Below, one piece after another: positions 17,292-25,632 of a DNA stretch of 64,000 nucleotides. Position numbers and translations under genes: made by a program. The notes under the pieces were generated by a model. That model had not been told where the DNA came from. It saw only the letters and a program-made list of their open reading frames with translations, and did not search any database. Numbering within the stretch: position 1 is the stretch's first letter; each line of letters starts with the position of its first letter. Origin of the DNA: WVYX01 sp039586815 (lineage in GTDB: Bacteria > Gemmatimonadota > Gemmatimonadetes > Gemmatimonadales > GWC2-71-9); the NCBI GenBank assembly GCA_039586815.1, contig JBDHJR010000013.1:1-64000 (forward strand), in the 5' to 3' direction.

Positions 17292-17957
17292 CTACGGTCC
17301 CCATTCCTCGCCGTGCCAGCACATCTCCCAGAACTGCCACTCGTAGCGACTGGAGACCACGAACAGCTCGGTGAGCCGCGCGCGCTTCTCGTCGCCGGCG
17401 CCCTCCGCAACCCGGTCCAACTCCGCCTTGAGCCACTCCGCGGCCTGGGCGAACTCGTCGGATGCGTACTGCTGGATCCAGTCGGCGTAGCGCTCGTCCT
17501 CGGGTGCCTTGCCCCGTGCCAGGTGCTGCCCGATGTAGACGTAGCCCCACGCGCAGGGGAGGAGCGCGGCCAGCAAATCCGCCATGTCGCCGTCCGCTGC
17601 CGTGCGCACCAGGAAGTCGGTGTACGCCCGCGTGGTGGGCCACATGGGCGTCGCCTCGAGTTCCTCGCTCGAGATACCGAACCGCTCGGCGTAGGAGCGG
17701 TGCAGCGCCATCTCGGTATTGAGCGTGAGGTCGAGGACCGTGGCGTACCAGCTCATCGACTCCAGCCGGTCCGTCTTCGCGACCGCCCAAGCGAAGACGC
17801 GGGCGAACTCCTTGAGGTAGAGGTAGTCCTGCAGCACCCAACGCTGGAATCGCTCCACGTCGAGCGAGCCGTCGCCCAGTCCCGTGACGAAAGGATGCTC
17901 CAGCTGGGCGTCCCAGTTGAGTTTGGCGGCGGTGTAGAGGTCGTCAGTCAGCGTCAC
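17292..17957 (-). CDS. tenA: TenA family protein (aminopyrimidine aminohydrolase/thiaminase II)
   Basis: 221 residues, typical TenA length. The key residues line up with B. subtilis TenA: D44 in LQDYLYL, C135 in LLPCAWGY (the nucleophile that attacks the pyrimidine), and the Glu near the C terminus in YEWQFWEMCW. The helical-bundle haem-oxygenase-like fold is evident. TenA hydrolyses aminopyrimidines from degraded thiamin so they can be salvaged. It starts with GTG. No other thiamin gene or TPP riboswitch is visible near it. The 199 bases upstream (17958-18156) hold only the divergent promoter region towards the DUF4440 lipoprotein. Confidence 0.9.
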   Translation of the reverse strand: MTLTDDLYTAAKLNWDAQLEHPFVTGLGDGSLDVERFQRWVLQDYLYLKEFARVFAWAVAKTDRLESMSWYATVLDLTLNTEMALHRSYAERFGISSEELEATPMWPTTRAYTDFLVRTAADGDMADLLAALLPCAWGYVYIGQHLARGKAPEDERYADWIQQYASDEFAQAAEWLKAELDRVAEGAGDEKRARLTELFVVSSRYEWQFWEMCWHGEEWGP

Positions 17958-18156
17958 GTATCCCTACTCCTGTGAGTCGCGCAACGAGCAACGAGCATGG
18001 TGCAGCGCAGCCGGCTCCAAGTGCGTGAAAGGGAACCGCAACTGCCGGTACGTCGCAAGTGCGACGGTGGTCGGCGACTGGCTCGTTGACAGCGGGTGTA
18101 CCCGGATGGACATTCGCCCGGCATAGCAGCCCCGGAACCCTCCCGGGGAGGACACC

Positions 18157-18624
18157 ATGCGACGAGCAGGACCCGCTTTATGGCTCACGACCGTGCTGGC
18201 GCTAGTGGCTAGCGCATGCCAGCCCACGGTGGACTACGCCGCCGAGGAGCAGGCGATCCGCGATCTGGACGCAGAGTGGATAGCTGCGGTGGCCGCTGGT
18301 GACGCCGCCAAGTGCGCCTCGTTCTACGCGGCCGACGGCTCGCTCCTGCCGCCCAACACGGACCCCGTAATCGGCCTGGAGGCGCTCGAGCAAGCATGGG
18401 TCGGCACGATCGCGGCACTGCCTAACCTGTGGTTCGGGCCGACCAAGATCGTCGTCTCTGCTGCCGGCGACATGGCGTGGGACTACGGCACCTGGCAGGT
18501 CACGGACGCGCCAGACGGGGCCGTCGTGGATCACGGGAAGTACCTGGTCGTGTGGCAGAAGATCGACGGCGAGTGGAAGGTCGTGGCGGACATGTTCAAC
18601 AGCAGCGTCCCGGCAGACATATAG
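18157..18624 (+). CDS. DUF4440/SnoaL-like lipoprotein
   Basis: 155 residues. A lipoprotein signal ends at the lipobox VASAC (C21). The remainder is a single NTF2-like domain of the DUF4440/SgcJ type: ..AIRDLDAEWIAAVAAGDAAKCASFYAADG at the start, VISAAG-like central strands and YLVVWQKIDGEWKVVADMFN at the end. This fold binds small ligands or acts as a protein-interaction scaffold; no catalytic residues can be named. The ATG has a GGGGAGG upstream. A GC-rich hairpin follows the gene. Confidence 0.8.
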   Translation: MRRAGPALWLTTVLALVASACQPTVDYAAEEQAIRDLDAEWIAAVAAGDAAKCASFYAADGSLLPPNTDPVIGLEALEQAWVGTIAALPNLWFGPTKIVVSAAGDMAWDYGTWQVTDAPDGAVVDHGKYLVVWQKIDGEWKVVADMFNSSVPADI

Positions 18625-18671
18625 CGCCACTGTAAATGATTAAGTGACAATGGGTTACGTGACTCTGTCTG

Positions 18672-18704
18672 GGCGGCGGCTGGTTGAAACCCCGCGCCGC
18701 CGCC
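18672..18704 (+). terminator. GC-rich hairpin after the DUF4440 gene
   Basis: GGCGGCGGC (18672-18680) and GCCGCCGCC (18696-18704) flank a 15-base loop. No T-tract follows; termination is possible but not certain. Confidence 0.4.
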
Positions 18705-18751
18705 GCGCGTAGGGTAAGACGAACCCGTCAGACACATTCGAGGAAGCTACG

Positions 18752-19387
18752 ATGTCTACGACTCGCCGAGTGATGGTTGCGGTTGGCGCACCCCTGGTGC
18801 TGGTGGTCGGGTTGGGCATGCTCTGGGGCTGGCGCAACGCAGCCGCATTGAAGGCCCAGATCGAAGCCTGGGCCGACAGCCTGGAGCACAGCTCCAATCC
18901 GGTCACGATGGAGCTCTCGTTCCTGCCGATGTACGTGGAGGGCGACAGGATCGGTAAGCTCGAGGCGGTGGTGGTGCAGCGCGTGGAGCCGGGCACGGTC
19001 GACAGCCTGACGCTGCTGATCGCCCTGTCGGATGAGGCGGACGCCTCCGAGCTCGCCACCTGCCACTTCCACCTCGACCCCGACGCGATCGACCGGGAAG
19101 GGCCGATGGGGTACAAGGACGCGGTCCACTGCCTCTCTGATCCGGGGGAGCTGGTGCGCTTCGGCAGCGTTGAGTTCGCCGGGACGGACCACCACTCGGG
19201 GCTGTACATCGACGCCGACGATCTTCCCTGCGACCACATGAGCCACGACGACGCGGGCCCATGTGTTGAGTTCGCGGATGAGATCCAGCGCATCAAGGCG
19301 GAGATCCGCCACGAGGTGCGGAACATCCGGATGGAGATCCGCAACGAAGTACGGCAGAATACTCGGGTCAGGGTCAAGCAACACTAG
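18752..19387 (+). CDS. Membrane-anchored hypothetical protein
   Basis: 211 residues that I do not recognise. One N-terminal membrane helix (about 8-27) is followed by a periplasmic beta-rich region (50-165) with scattered Cys (104, 126, 159, 171 by approximate count) and His-Asp-rich stretches (DDLPCDHMSHDD). The last 40 residues are a charged helix with a heptad-like repeat of I/M and R/E (EIRHEVRNIRMEIRNEV), probably a coiled coil. It starts with ATG after GAGGAAGC. A clean terminator follows. Neighbours give no hint of function. Confidence 0.65.
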   Translation: MSTTRRVMVAVGAPLVLVVGLGMLWGWRNAAALKAQIEAWADSLEHSSNPVTMELSFLPMYVEGDRIGKLEAVVVQRVEPGTVDSLTLLIALSDEADASELATCHFHLDPDAIDREGPMGYKDAVHCLSDPGELVRFGSVEFAGTDHHSGLYIDADDLPCDHMSHDDAGPCVEFADEIQRIKAEIRHEVRNIRMEIRNEVRQNTRVRVKQH

Positions 19388-19405
19388 GCGTGACCGCAGT
19401 GATAC

Positions 19406-19440
19406 AAGCCCCGCCTGGCTCGCTGAGCTGGGCGGGGCTT
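19406..19440 (+). terminator. Intrinsic terminator
   Basis: AAGCCCCGCC (19406-19415) pairs perfectly with GGCGGGGCTT (19431-19440) across a 15-base loop, 18 bases after the stop of the preceding gene. Only two T residues end the stem. Confidence 0.7.
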
Positions 19441-19475
19441 CGCGTCTCCCGCACCCCGCAGTACGTTTGTTCCCA

Positions 19476-21470
19476 ATGACCAGTGATGTAATCCCCACTA
19501 TTTGTCCCATGGACTGCCCGGACGGCTGCGCGCTCGACGTGACCGTGCGTGACGGACGGATCGAGCGTATCGCTGCCGGAGGCGACCACCCGGTGACTGC
19601 GGGTGTGATCTGCAGCAAGGTGGCCCGATTCGCGAAGCGGGTGTATCACGCCGAGCGTCTGACTACGCCGCTGCGTCGTGTCGGGCCCAAGGGAGCGGGG
19701 GAGTTCGAGCCGATCGACTGGGACGAGGCGATCGCCGAGATCACCGGTCGCTTCCGCGGGATCAAGAAGAAGTGGGGCGGCGAGGCGATCCTGCCGTATC
19801 ACTACGGCGGCTCCAACGGTTACTTGAGCGACGGGCTGCTCGACCACCTGTACTTCGCCCGGCTCGGGGCGTCCCGCCTGGCGCGCACTCTCTGCGCAGG
19901 TCCCACCACGGCAGTGGCGTCAGACATGTACGGCAAGATGCCGGGAGTAGCGTTCGAGGATTTCGTGCACGCCAAGTGCATCGTGATCTGGGGAGCAAAT
20001 CCCAAGGCGTCCAACATCCACTTGATGCCGTTCCTCAAGGAGGCGAAACAGCGCGGCGCATTCGTGGCCGTGGTGGATCCGGTCCGCAATCTCACCGCGC
20101 GGGAGGCCGACCTGCACCTGGCTGTGCTGCCGGGCGGCGATCTGCCCCTGGCGCTGTCCATGATCCGCCTGTGGAGCGAGTGGGGCTCGCTCGACCAGGA
20201 GTTCCTGGCGGCGCACGCGATCGGGTTGGAGCGGCTGCTCGAGGCAGCCGAGGGCTGGTCGCTCGAGCGGGCCGCCGGCGAGGCCGGCGTCGAGGCAGCC
20301 GACATCGAACAACTGGCGCGCGTCTACGCGGATGCCAGTCCTGCACTGGTGCGCTGTGGTTGGGGGGTGGAGCGAAACCGCAACGGCGGCCAGGCGGTGG
20401 CCGCGATACTCGCCATGCCGGCACTGCTGGGGAAGTTCGGGGTGCGCGGTGGCGGTTATACCCTAAGCAACAACGGAGCTGCCAGGTTCGACCGTGACGC
20501 CCTGCTGGGCCCGCTGGATTGGGCCACCCGTGAGATCAACATGACCCCGTTGGGTGAGGTGCTCACCAGCCCGCTCGCTCCGCCGATCGAGGCGCTGTTC
20601 GTCTACAACTGCAACCCCGTCGTGACTGTCCCCGACCAGCAAGCCGTGCTGCGTGGGTTGGAGCGCGAGGACCTGTTCACCGTGGTGTTCGACCAGGTAG
20701 TGACCGATACGGTGCCGTACGCCGACGTGGTGCTTCCCGCTACGACGTTCCTCGAGCACCGCGACCTGCGTGTGGCATACGGCAGCTACCACGCCGGTGC
20801 CGTGCGGCCCGTGGTGCCGCCGCCCGGCGAGGCCAAGTCGAATCACGATGTGTTCGCCCTGCTGGGCCAAGCCATGGGATTCGACGACGAGGCGTTCACC
20901 TGGGACGAGGAGACCGCGCTCGGGCGAGCAGCGGAGGCGCTGACGCTGGGGGAGCGAGGGGCAGACGGCAGCCTGGCGCAGGGAGGAATAGCGCGCTACG
21001 ACTTTGCCGGCGAGACGCCGGTCATGTTCGATACGGTCTTGCCGCTCACGTCGGACGGGAAGGTCCGCCTCACGCCATCCCAGCTGGGCGACGCGGCGTA
21101 CTCTTACCAGGCGCCGCAGGGTGACTGGCCCTTGGCGCTGGTCACGCCGGCCACCTCCAAGCTGATCAACAGCACCATGGGCGAGTACAACCTCGCCGCG
21201 CTCTACGTGGAGCTTCATCCCGCCGACGCCGAGCCGCGCGGCATCACCGACGGCGACACGGTGCGGGTGTACAATGAGCTGGGTGAGGTGCGGTGCGGGG
21301 CGCGGGTGCGCGACCGGATGCGAGCCGGGGTGGTCTCCATGCCGAAGGGAGCGTGGCGCCGGGCGTCGCTCTCCGGCTTCACCAGCACGGCGCTCTGTCC
21401 CGCGCACCTGAACGTCGTGGCCGGCGGGGCGTGCTTCAACGATGCGCGAGTGGAGGTGGAGCGGGCCTGA
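19476..21470 (+). CDS. Molybdopterin-dependent oxidoreductase (COG0243 family), substrate unknown
   Basis: 664 residues from ATG 19476; the frame upstream overlaps the previous gene and terminator. An N-terminal 4Fe-4S site C-x3-C-x3-C-x27-C (C10, C14, C18, C46) precedes the bis-MGD binding core, with SNGYLSDG, VIWGANPKASN, GGGYTLSNNG and the C-terminal MGD domain (ELHPADAE.. GITDGD..VRVYNE..). The likely metal ligand is the Cys in TLCAGPTT, as in thiosulfate/polysulfide-type or formate-type enzymes. No Tat or Sec signal, so it should be cytoplasmic. It has no iron-sulfur or membrane subunit gene beside it, so the electron partner is unknown. It is clearly distinct from the NapA at 49771-52146. 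Confidence 0.85.
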   Translation: MTSDVIPTICPMDCPDGCALDVTVRDGRIERIAAGGDHPVTAGVICSKVARFAKRVYHAERLTTPLRRVGPKGAGEFEPIDWDEAIAEITGRFRGIKKKWGGEAILPYHYGGSNGYLSDGLLDHLYFARLGASRLARTLCAGPTTAVASDMYGKMPGVAFEDFVHAKCIVIWGANPKASNIHLMPFLKEAKQRGAFVAVVDPVRNLTAREADLHLAVLPGGDLPLALSMIRLWSEWGSLDQEFLAAHAIGLERLLEAAEGWSLERAAGEAGVEAADIEQLARVYADASPALVRCGWGVERNRNGGQAVAAILAMPALLGKFGVRGGGYTLSNNGAARFDRDALLGPLDWATREINMTPLGEVLTSPLAPPIEALFVYNCNPVVTVPDQQAVLRGLEREDLFTVVFDQVVTDTVPYADVVLPATTFLEHRDLRVAYGSYHAGAVRPVVPPPGEAKSNHDVFALLGQAMGFDDEAFTWDEETALGRAAEALTLGERGADGSLAQGGIARYDFAGETPVMFDTVLPLTSDGKVRLTPSQLGDAAYSYQAPQGDWPLALVTPATSKLINSTMGEYNLAALYVELHPADAEPRGITDGDTVRVYNELGEVRCGARVRDRMRAGVVSMPKGAWRRASLSGFTSTALCPAHLNVVAGGACFNDARVEVERA

Positions 21471-21491
21471 CGGGTAGGCTAGGAAGCGCGG

Positions 21492-21538
21492 CGCCCCTCA
21501 CCGCCGGGATCGTGGGCGATGAGGGGCGACGTGTATCC
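21492..21538. terminator. Hairpin between convergent genes
   Basis: CGCCCCTCA (21492-21500) and TGAGGGGCG (21530-21538) form a nine-pair stem with a long loop, between the convergent molybdoenzyme and cupredoxin genes. It could serve both strands. Confidence 0.45.
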
Positions 21539-21551
21539 GCGGTACCGCGGG

Positions 21552-22370
21552 CTAACTCACCGAGAACTGCTGCATCATCCCGTACATGAAGTGGGGGCGC
21601 AGGTCCCTAACGTCCGGCACCCAGCAGAGCACGGTGTACTCGCCGGGCTCCAGATACGTCGAGAAGCTCACGTGGTGGCCGGTGTTCATGCCCGTAATGC
21701 TGCCCACGATGCGGCCGGGTGGTGGCCCTTCGTTGCCCGACTCCAGCCATCCCAGGAACTCCTCGACCGACTTCCCGGGCTCGGTCTGAATGATGACCAA
21801 GTCGTGCACCTGCGGCCCCGCGTTTTCGACGCGGAAGGTGACGTCGCCGCTGGGCACGGGTCCCGAGAACCCGAACGCGTAGTCGGCCAACCGCACCGTT
21901 ACGTCGGGTGTCGGCTCGGCGGCGAGTTGCTCTCCTGACTCCACCACCTCGAGCTCGCGCGTCATGCCCTTGGCGAAGTGCATCGCGCCGTCGGGAGAGG
22001 GGATGAAGCAGATCAGTGCGTAGCGGCCGGGCTCGAACCGTAAGGTGACCCTGGAGGTGTCGCCCGGCAGGGCTTCACCCGGCCCACCTACGTATGTGAC
22101 GTACTCGGGAAAGAGGTTCTCGGCCCTGTACTCGTCCAACAGCTCGTCCAACGTCTTACCATCATCGATCCTGGCGATGATGGTGTGGTGCGGTTCGGCA
22201 CCGTCATTCACCATGCGCACCGTCGTAACGCCGGCCGGGATCTGCTCGGGCGCCTCGTATGCGAAGTCGCTCGCAACGATGGTGACGGTGTTGGGTGCCG
22301 GGGGTTCCTGCGGGGCGCACGCGGCCAGCAGGCACACTAGCAGTACTGCAGAGGCTGAACCGTGGTTCAT
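21552..22370 (-). CDS. Lipoprotein with two cupredoxin domains, each with a type-1 copper ligand set
   Basis: 272 residues. Lipobox LLAAC (C18). Domain 1 (about 27-143) has His61/62, then C121, H131 and M136; domain 2 (about 155-270) has H189, then C249, H260 and M262 or M265. The pattern His...Cys-x(9-10)-His-x(1-4)-Met in each half is that of plastocyanin/azurin-type blue copper sites, so both domains may bind copper. Each carries an insert with a helix (TLDELLDEY.., SVEEFLGWL..) before the EPGRYALICF / EPGEYTVLCW strand. A membrane-tethered two-copper electron carrier is a reasonable inference. No oxidase or nitrite reductase gene is adjacent. Confidence 0.8.
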   Translation of the reverse strand: MNHGSASAVLLVCLLAACAPQEPPAPNTVTIVASDFAYEAPEQIPAGVTTVRMVNDGAEPHHTIIARIDDGKTLDELLDEYRAENLFPEYVTYVGGPGEALPGDTSRVTLRFEPGRYALICFIPSPDGAMHFAKGMTRELEVVESGEQLAAEPTPDVTVRLADYAFGFSGPVPSGDVTFRVENAGPQVHDLVIIQTEPGKSVEEFLGWLESGNEGPPPGRIVGSITGMNTGHHVSFSTYLEPGEYTVLCWVPDVRDLRPHFMYGMMQQFSVS

Positions 22371-22469
22371 GGGAGGCCCTCTGAATGGGAAGCGGCCATT
22401 CTATGGCCCGATGTCCAATGGGGCAAGAGCCGCGGACGCTTGACATAGTTGTCGTGATTATGCAACTGA

Positions 22470-23396
22470 ATGGACACCATGACCGCGCCGACCCGCAGAG
22501 AGCTCAAGAGCCATCAGGGCCGCAGCGCCACGACGATACACGGCTGGCCGTCGGTGTTGTTCGGGCTGCCGTTCTTCGGTGTCGGGGTCGGTGCGCTCGT
22601 GGTGTGGCGCGTTGCGCCGCAGCAGGTGGAGGGACCCACCCCCCTGCTGCTCTGGTTCGGTGCCGTGTTCGGTCTCGTCGGCTTTTCCCTCATTCTCCAC
22701 GGCGTCAAGGGACTGCGCCTCCGCGCTCGGGTGGCGGAGCGCAAGCGCGCGCACCCCAACGAGCCCTGGCAGTGGGATCATCCCTGGGACCCGTACGGAG
22801 CGAGGGACGACAGCGCCCGGCGCGTGAGAAAGGGGTTCTTCGGCGCTGCATTCATCGTGGTGTTCATGATTCCGTTCAACTACGTGGGCTTCGTGCTAGA
22901 GGGTGTGGCGGGGCGTCTGTTGTGGATGGGGATCGTGGGGCTGTTCGACGTCATTGCCGTGGTGGTGGCGGGATATGCCGTCTACCTGCTGCTGCGCTAC
23001 CTCAAGTACGGCACCAGCGCCGTGAGCTTCGAGACCTTCCCCTTCCGGTTGGGCGAGCGGGCCGGACTCCGTTTCCTGGGACCGGGGCGGAGCGAGCTGC
23101 TCGAACCCGTGAGCGTGACCCTGCGGGCTGTCGAGGAGGCCTACGAAACGCGCGGCTCAGGCAAGAACCGCAGCCAGCGGGTGGTGTGCTACGAGACGTA
23201 TGTCGACACGCAGGCTATCGATGACGTGCGCCGGCGCTGGGAGGGGCGCCGCGGTCTCGAGCTGGCGTTCGAGTTGCCAAGCGAAGCGGCGGGCACCCGC
23301 ATGAGCGAGCGCCCACCGCGCTACTGGGAGCTGGAGATCACCGCCGACGTGCCCGGGGTAGACTACAAGGCGGTGTTCCTCCTCCCGGTGTACTAG
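22470..23396 (+). CDS. Multi-pass membrane protein of unknown function
   Basis: 308 residues, not recognised. Four hydrophobic helices are visible (about 27-47, 58-78, 118-138, 148-170). After the last helix comes a soluble beta-rich region of about 130 residues with paired phrases such as ETYVDTQAIDDVRRRWEGR and ERPPRYWELEITADVPG, resembling an exported or cytosolic immunoglobulin-like tail. ATG 22470 and 22479 are both possible. The inverted pair AGTTG (22447-22451) / CAACT (22463-22467) just upstream may be an operator. Its TAG stop shares bases with the TAG of the convergent peptidase gene inside one CTAG. Confidence 0.6.
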   Translation: MDTMTAPTRRELKSHQGRSATTIHGWPSVLFGLPFFGVGVGALVVWRVAPQQVEGPTPLLLWFGAVFGLVGFSLILHGVKGLRLRARVAERKRAHPNEPWQWDHPWDPYGARDDSARRVRKGFFGAAFIVVFMIPFNYVGFVLEGVAGRLLWMGIVGLFDVIAVVVAGYAVYLLLRYLKYGTSAVSFETFPFRLGERAGLRFLGPGRSELLEPVSVTLRAVEEAYETRGSGKNRSQRVVCYETYVDTQAIDDVRRRWEGRRGLELAFELPSEAAGTRMSERPPRYWELEITADVPGVDYKAVFLLPVY

Positions 23397-25027
23397 TTGC
23401 CGCCCTGCAGCACCGCCATGCCCTGCTCGAAAACGATGTCCACCGGTATGTTCGCGTCGGCCAAGCGGTCCAGGTCGGCCTGCAGCTGGGGACCGATCAC
23501 ACCCTTCTCCTCGATCAGCTCTGTTGCGCCGTCGTAGTCACCGTCACCCTGGAGGGTGAGGATCACCTCCGACAGGGCGGTCATAGCCTCGCCCATTCGC
23601 TGGAAGTCCACGCTGTAAGTGCCCGTGGCCTCGTCGCGCGTGAACGCGCCCATTTCCTTGAAGAAGTTGAAGCGCACCATGTTTGCTCTGCCGTGAGCAC
23701 TGGAGGCCCCGAACCTGATGGAGCGGAAGATCCCAGCGAGGAACGTGACGTAGTTGTCGTTCAGGTTGCCTTCTGTAGCGCCCTGCACCAGCAACCTCGT
23801 CACCATGTACAGCCCGAGGATATCGGCCTTCCCCTCCTCCATGGCCGATGCGTGGTCGCGCAGCGCCTGACGCACCGTTCCCCGGTCGTTGATCGTGTTC
23901 TTGATGCCGAGGCCGTGCGCCACCTCGTGGAACATGGTGTTGCCGAAGAAGGCGTCGAACGTGACGTGTTGCCTCTGGTTCTCGGCAATCAGAACGTCCG
24001 CAATGGGGAGCATGATGCGGTCGAATTTTGCGCGCATCGCGTTCTTGAGCTGCAGCCGCCGCGCCCCCTTATCCAGCTGCACCGTCTCGTCGTTGGGCAG
24101 GTTGATGGCGATCGTCTTCGAGCCGGCGTTAGCGTCGCCTGATACGTACACCACGTCGTAGGCGTTGAGGTCGGCGTCGCTGCCGGGCATCTCCCGCTTG
24201 TAGATGTCGGCCACCGGGAGTTCGCGCTGCAGGTCGGGCAGGTACTGGACGAACCGAGCCAGCCGGCGGCTCCACTCGAGGTCCTTGACCAGGACGAACG
24301 TCTCGAACGCCGCCTTGTAGCCAAAGAGCTGGTCCTCGTATGTCTCGATCGGTCCGACCACCACCTCGATCGTATTGTCCTTCATGTCCATCCAGGCCAT
24401 GTCGCTCGCCTGGTAGTCGTCAGTCAGGAGCGCGTCGGCACGGAGCTCGAGGTAGCGCCGCAGGCTGCGCTGCGGTGCCAGTGCCGCTGCCTCGCGCAGC
24501 TTATCTGCCGAGATCTGGAGCTCTGTGGCGAACGCCTCCGAATACGGCACCGCGGTGAGCGATCCGTCGGGCCCGCGGCGTACCAGCGTGTAGAGGCCGC
24601 GGAGCTGCTCCGCCACGCCGGCGGGGGCGTCGGTCGCTGCTTCGAAATCCGCCGCGGTCATGTCGGCCGGATAGAGGTTGGCGCCCGCTGGCTTGGCACC
24701 CACTCCGGGCAGGAACGGCTCGTCGCCGGCCAGGCGATCCCACGGACCGTAGTTGATCTCCAGGTACTTCCGCGTAGCCGGATCGTCGATGCTCGCAAGG
24801 AGCGAGTCCTTGTTGCCGTAGGCCTGGCGCCAGAAGAGGACGTCCATCTGGTCGGCGACCTCGATGAGCAGCGGGATCATCTGCCGCTCGGCGTCACTCA
24901 GCCCGCTCAGGTCGGCTGTGAGCTGAACGGTGGCGTACTGATCGACGCGGTCCTGCATGCTCATCTCCCCTGCGGTGCACCCCGCCAGCAAGGCGAGCGC
25001 AACGACTCTCACCAGATCTGCGCGCAT
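23393..25027 (-). CDS. Dipeptidyl-peptidase III-like (M49) zinc lipoprotein
   Basis: 544 residues. Lipobox LLAGC near residue 16, so anchored in the outer or inner membrane facing the periplasm. The zinc site is HEVAHG (HExxH) with the second Glu helix in MEEGKADILGLYM about 30 residues later; this arrangement and the flanking FGNTMFHEVAHGLG belong to the M49 family. Eukaryotic DPP III has the longer HExxxH, whereas this protein has a five-residue HExxH as in a bacterial subgroup. The substrate is unknown; M49 enzymes release dipeptides from short peptides. It may be transcribed after the lipoprotein at 25136-25588, though a hairpin lies between. Confidence 0.82.
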   Translation of the reverse strand: MRADLVRVVALALLAGCTAGEMSMQDRVDQYATVQLTADLSGLSDAERQMIPLLIEVADQMDVLFWRQAYGNKDSLLASIDDPATRKYLEINYGPWDRLAGDEPFLPGVGAKPAGANLYPADMTAADFEAATDAPAGVAEQLRGLYTLVRRGPDGSLTAVPYSEAFATELQISADKLREAAALAPQRSLRRYLELRADALLTDDYQASDMAWMDMKDNTIEVVVGPIETYEDQLFGYKAAFETFVLVKDLEWSRRLARFVQYLPDLQRELPVADIYKREMPGSDADLNAYDVVYVSGDANAGSKTIAINLPNDETVQLDKGARRLQLKNAMRAKFDRIMLPIADVLIAENQRQHVTFDAFFGNTMFHEVAHGLGIKNTINDRGTVRQALRDHASAMEEGKADILGLYMVTRLLVQGATEGNLNDNYVTFLAGIFRSIRFGASSAHGRANMVRFNFFKEMGAFTRDEATGTYSVDFQRMGEAMTALSEVILTLQGDGDYDGATELIEEKGVIGPQLQADLDRLADANIPVDIVFEQGMAVLQGGN

Positions 25028-25084
25028 ATGGGAATCCCTCGGTCGTGTATCCGTGATTGGATGGTGTGTTGGGGGGAGAATATA

Positions 25085-25110
25085 ACGCCGCTCCCCGAAG
25101 GGAGCGGCGT
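25085..25110 (-). terminator. Intrinsic terminator after the small lipoprotein gene
   Basis: ACGCCGCTCC / GGAGCGGCGT (25085-25094, 25101-25110), six-base loop, followed on the minus strand by TATATTCTCC. It lies 25 bases past the stop of the gene at 25136. Confidence 0.75.
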
Positions 25111-25135
25111 CACGGCAGGTACGGTAGCAGGCCTA

Positions 25136-25588
25136 CTACTCCATCGCCGACGGCAGCCTGGTCGCTGTGAAGTGGCCCGCGGCAACCTCTCCCGCGAACG
25201 CGGAGTAGCGCCAATCACCGGCGAGCTTGGGCGCTCCGGCATCCCGCACCAATGCACCAATCAGGAGTACATTGTTGTCCGCGCTACCGGGGTTCAGGTC
25301 GAGAACGAGGCCCTCGGCAGACAGCCGCCCCTGCAGCGTTCCCTCACCGATCTGCGGGCCAACTTCGCTGTCGCCACCTGCGTCCGGCTCCCTTTCGATC
25401 CCCCAGCTTCCGGTGACCGACGAGTCATCTTGGAACACCATCTGCAGCGTGCCCGTGAGGAGCAGCGTGCCGGCGGAATCCGTCGCGTGATAGACGTACA
25501 CACCGCTCAGTTCCTCAGGTCCCGTCACACCATCCGAGCACGCCGTGCCAATTGCTACAACAGAGAGTGCGAACAACAGTTGTCTCAT
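25136..25588 (-). CDS. Small lipoprotein of unknown function
   Basis: 150 residues from ATG 25588, preceded on the minus strand by a GAGGGGGG tract; the frame extends to 25624 but lacks a better start. Lipobox IGTAC (C17). The mature protein is short, beta-rich and Gly/Asp-rich, with GTLQMVFQDDSSVTGSWGIE and GEGTLQGRLSAEGLVLDLNP, a pattern common in small lipocalin-like or beta-barrel lipoproteins of this phylum. I cannot name a family. Divergent from the DMT permease gene by 44 bases. Confidence 0.65.
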   Translation of the reverse strand: MRQLLFALSVVAIGTACSDGVTGPEELSGVYVYHATDSAGTLLLTGTLQMVFQDDSSVTGSWGIEREPDAGGDSEVGPQIGEGTLQGRLSAEGLVLDLNPGSADNNVLLIGALVRDAGAPKLAGDWRYSAFAGEVAAGHFTATRLPSAME

Positions 25589-25632
25589 GGTACCCCCCTC
25601 AGAGTGTATCTTCCGTCGCGCCAATTGACCTC

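Noticed and set aside
18157..19387. The two genes as one operon
   Set aside because: A GC-rich hairpin and a 127-base gap separate them; the evidence is not enough.
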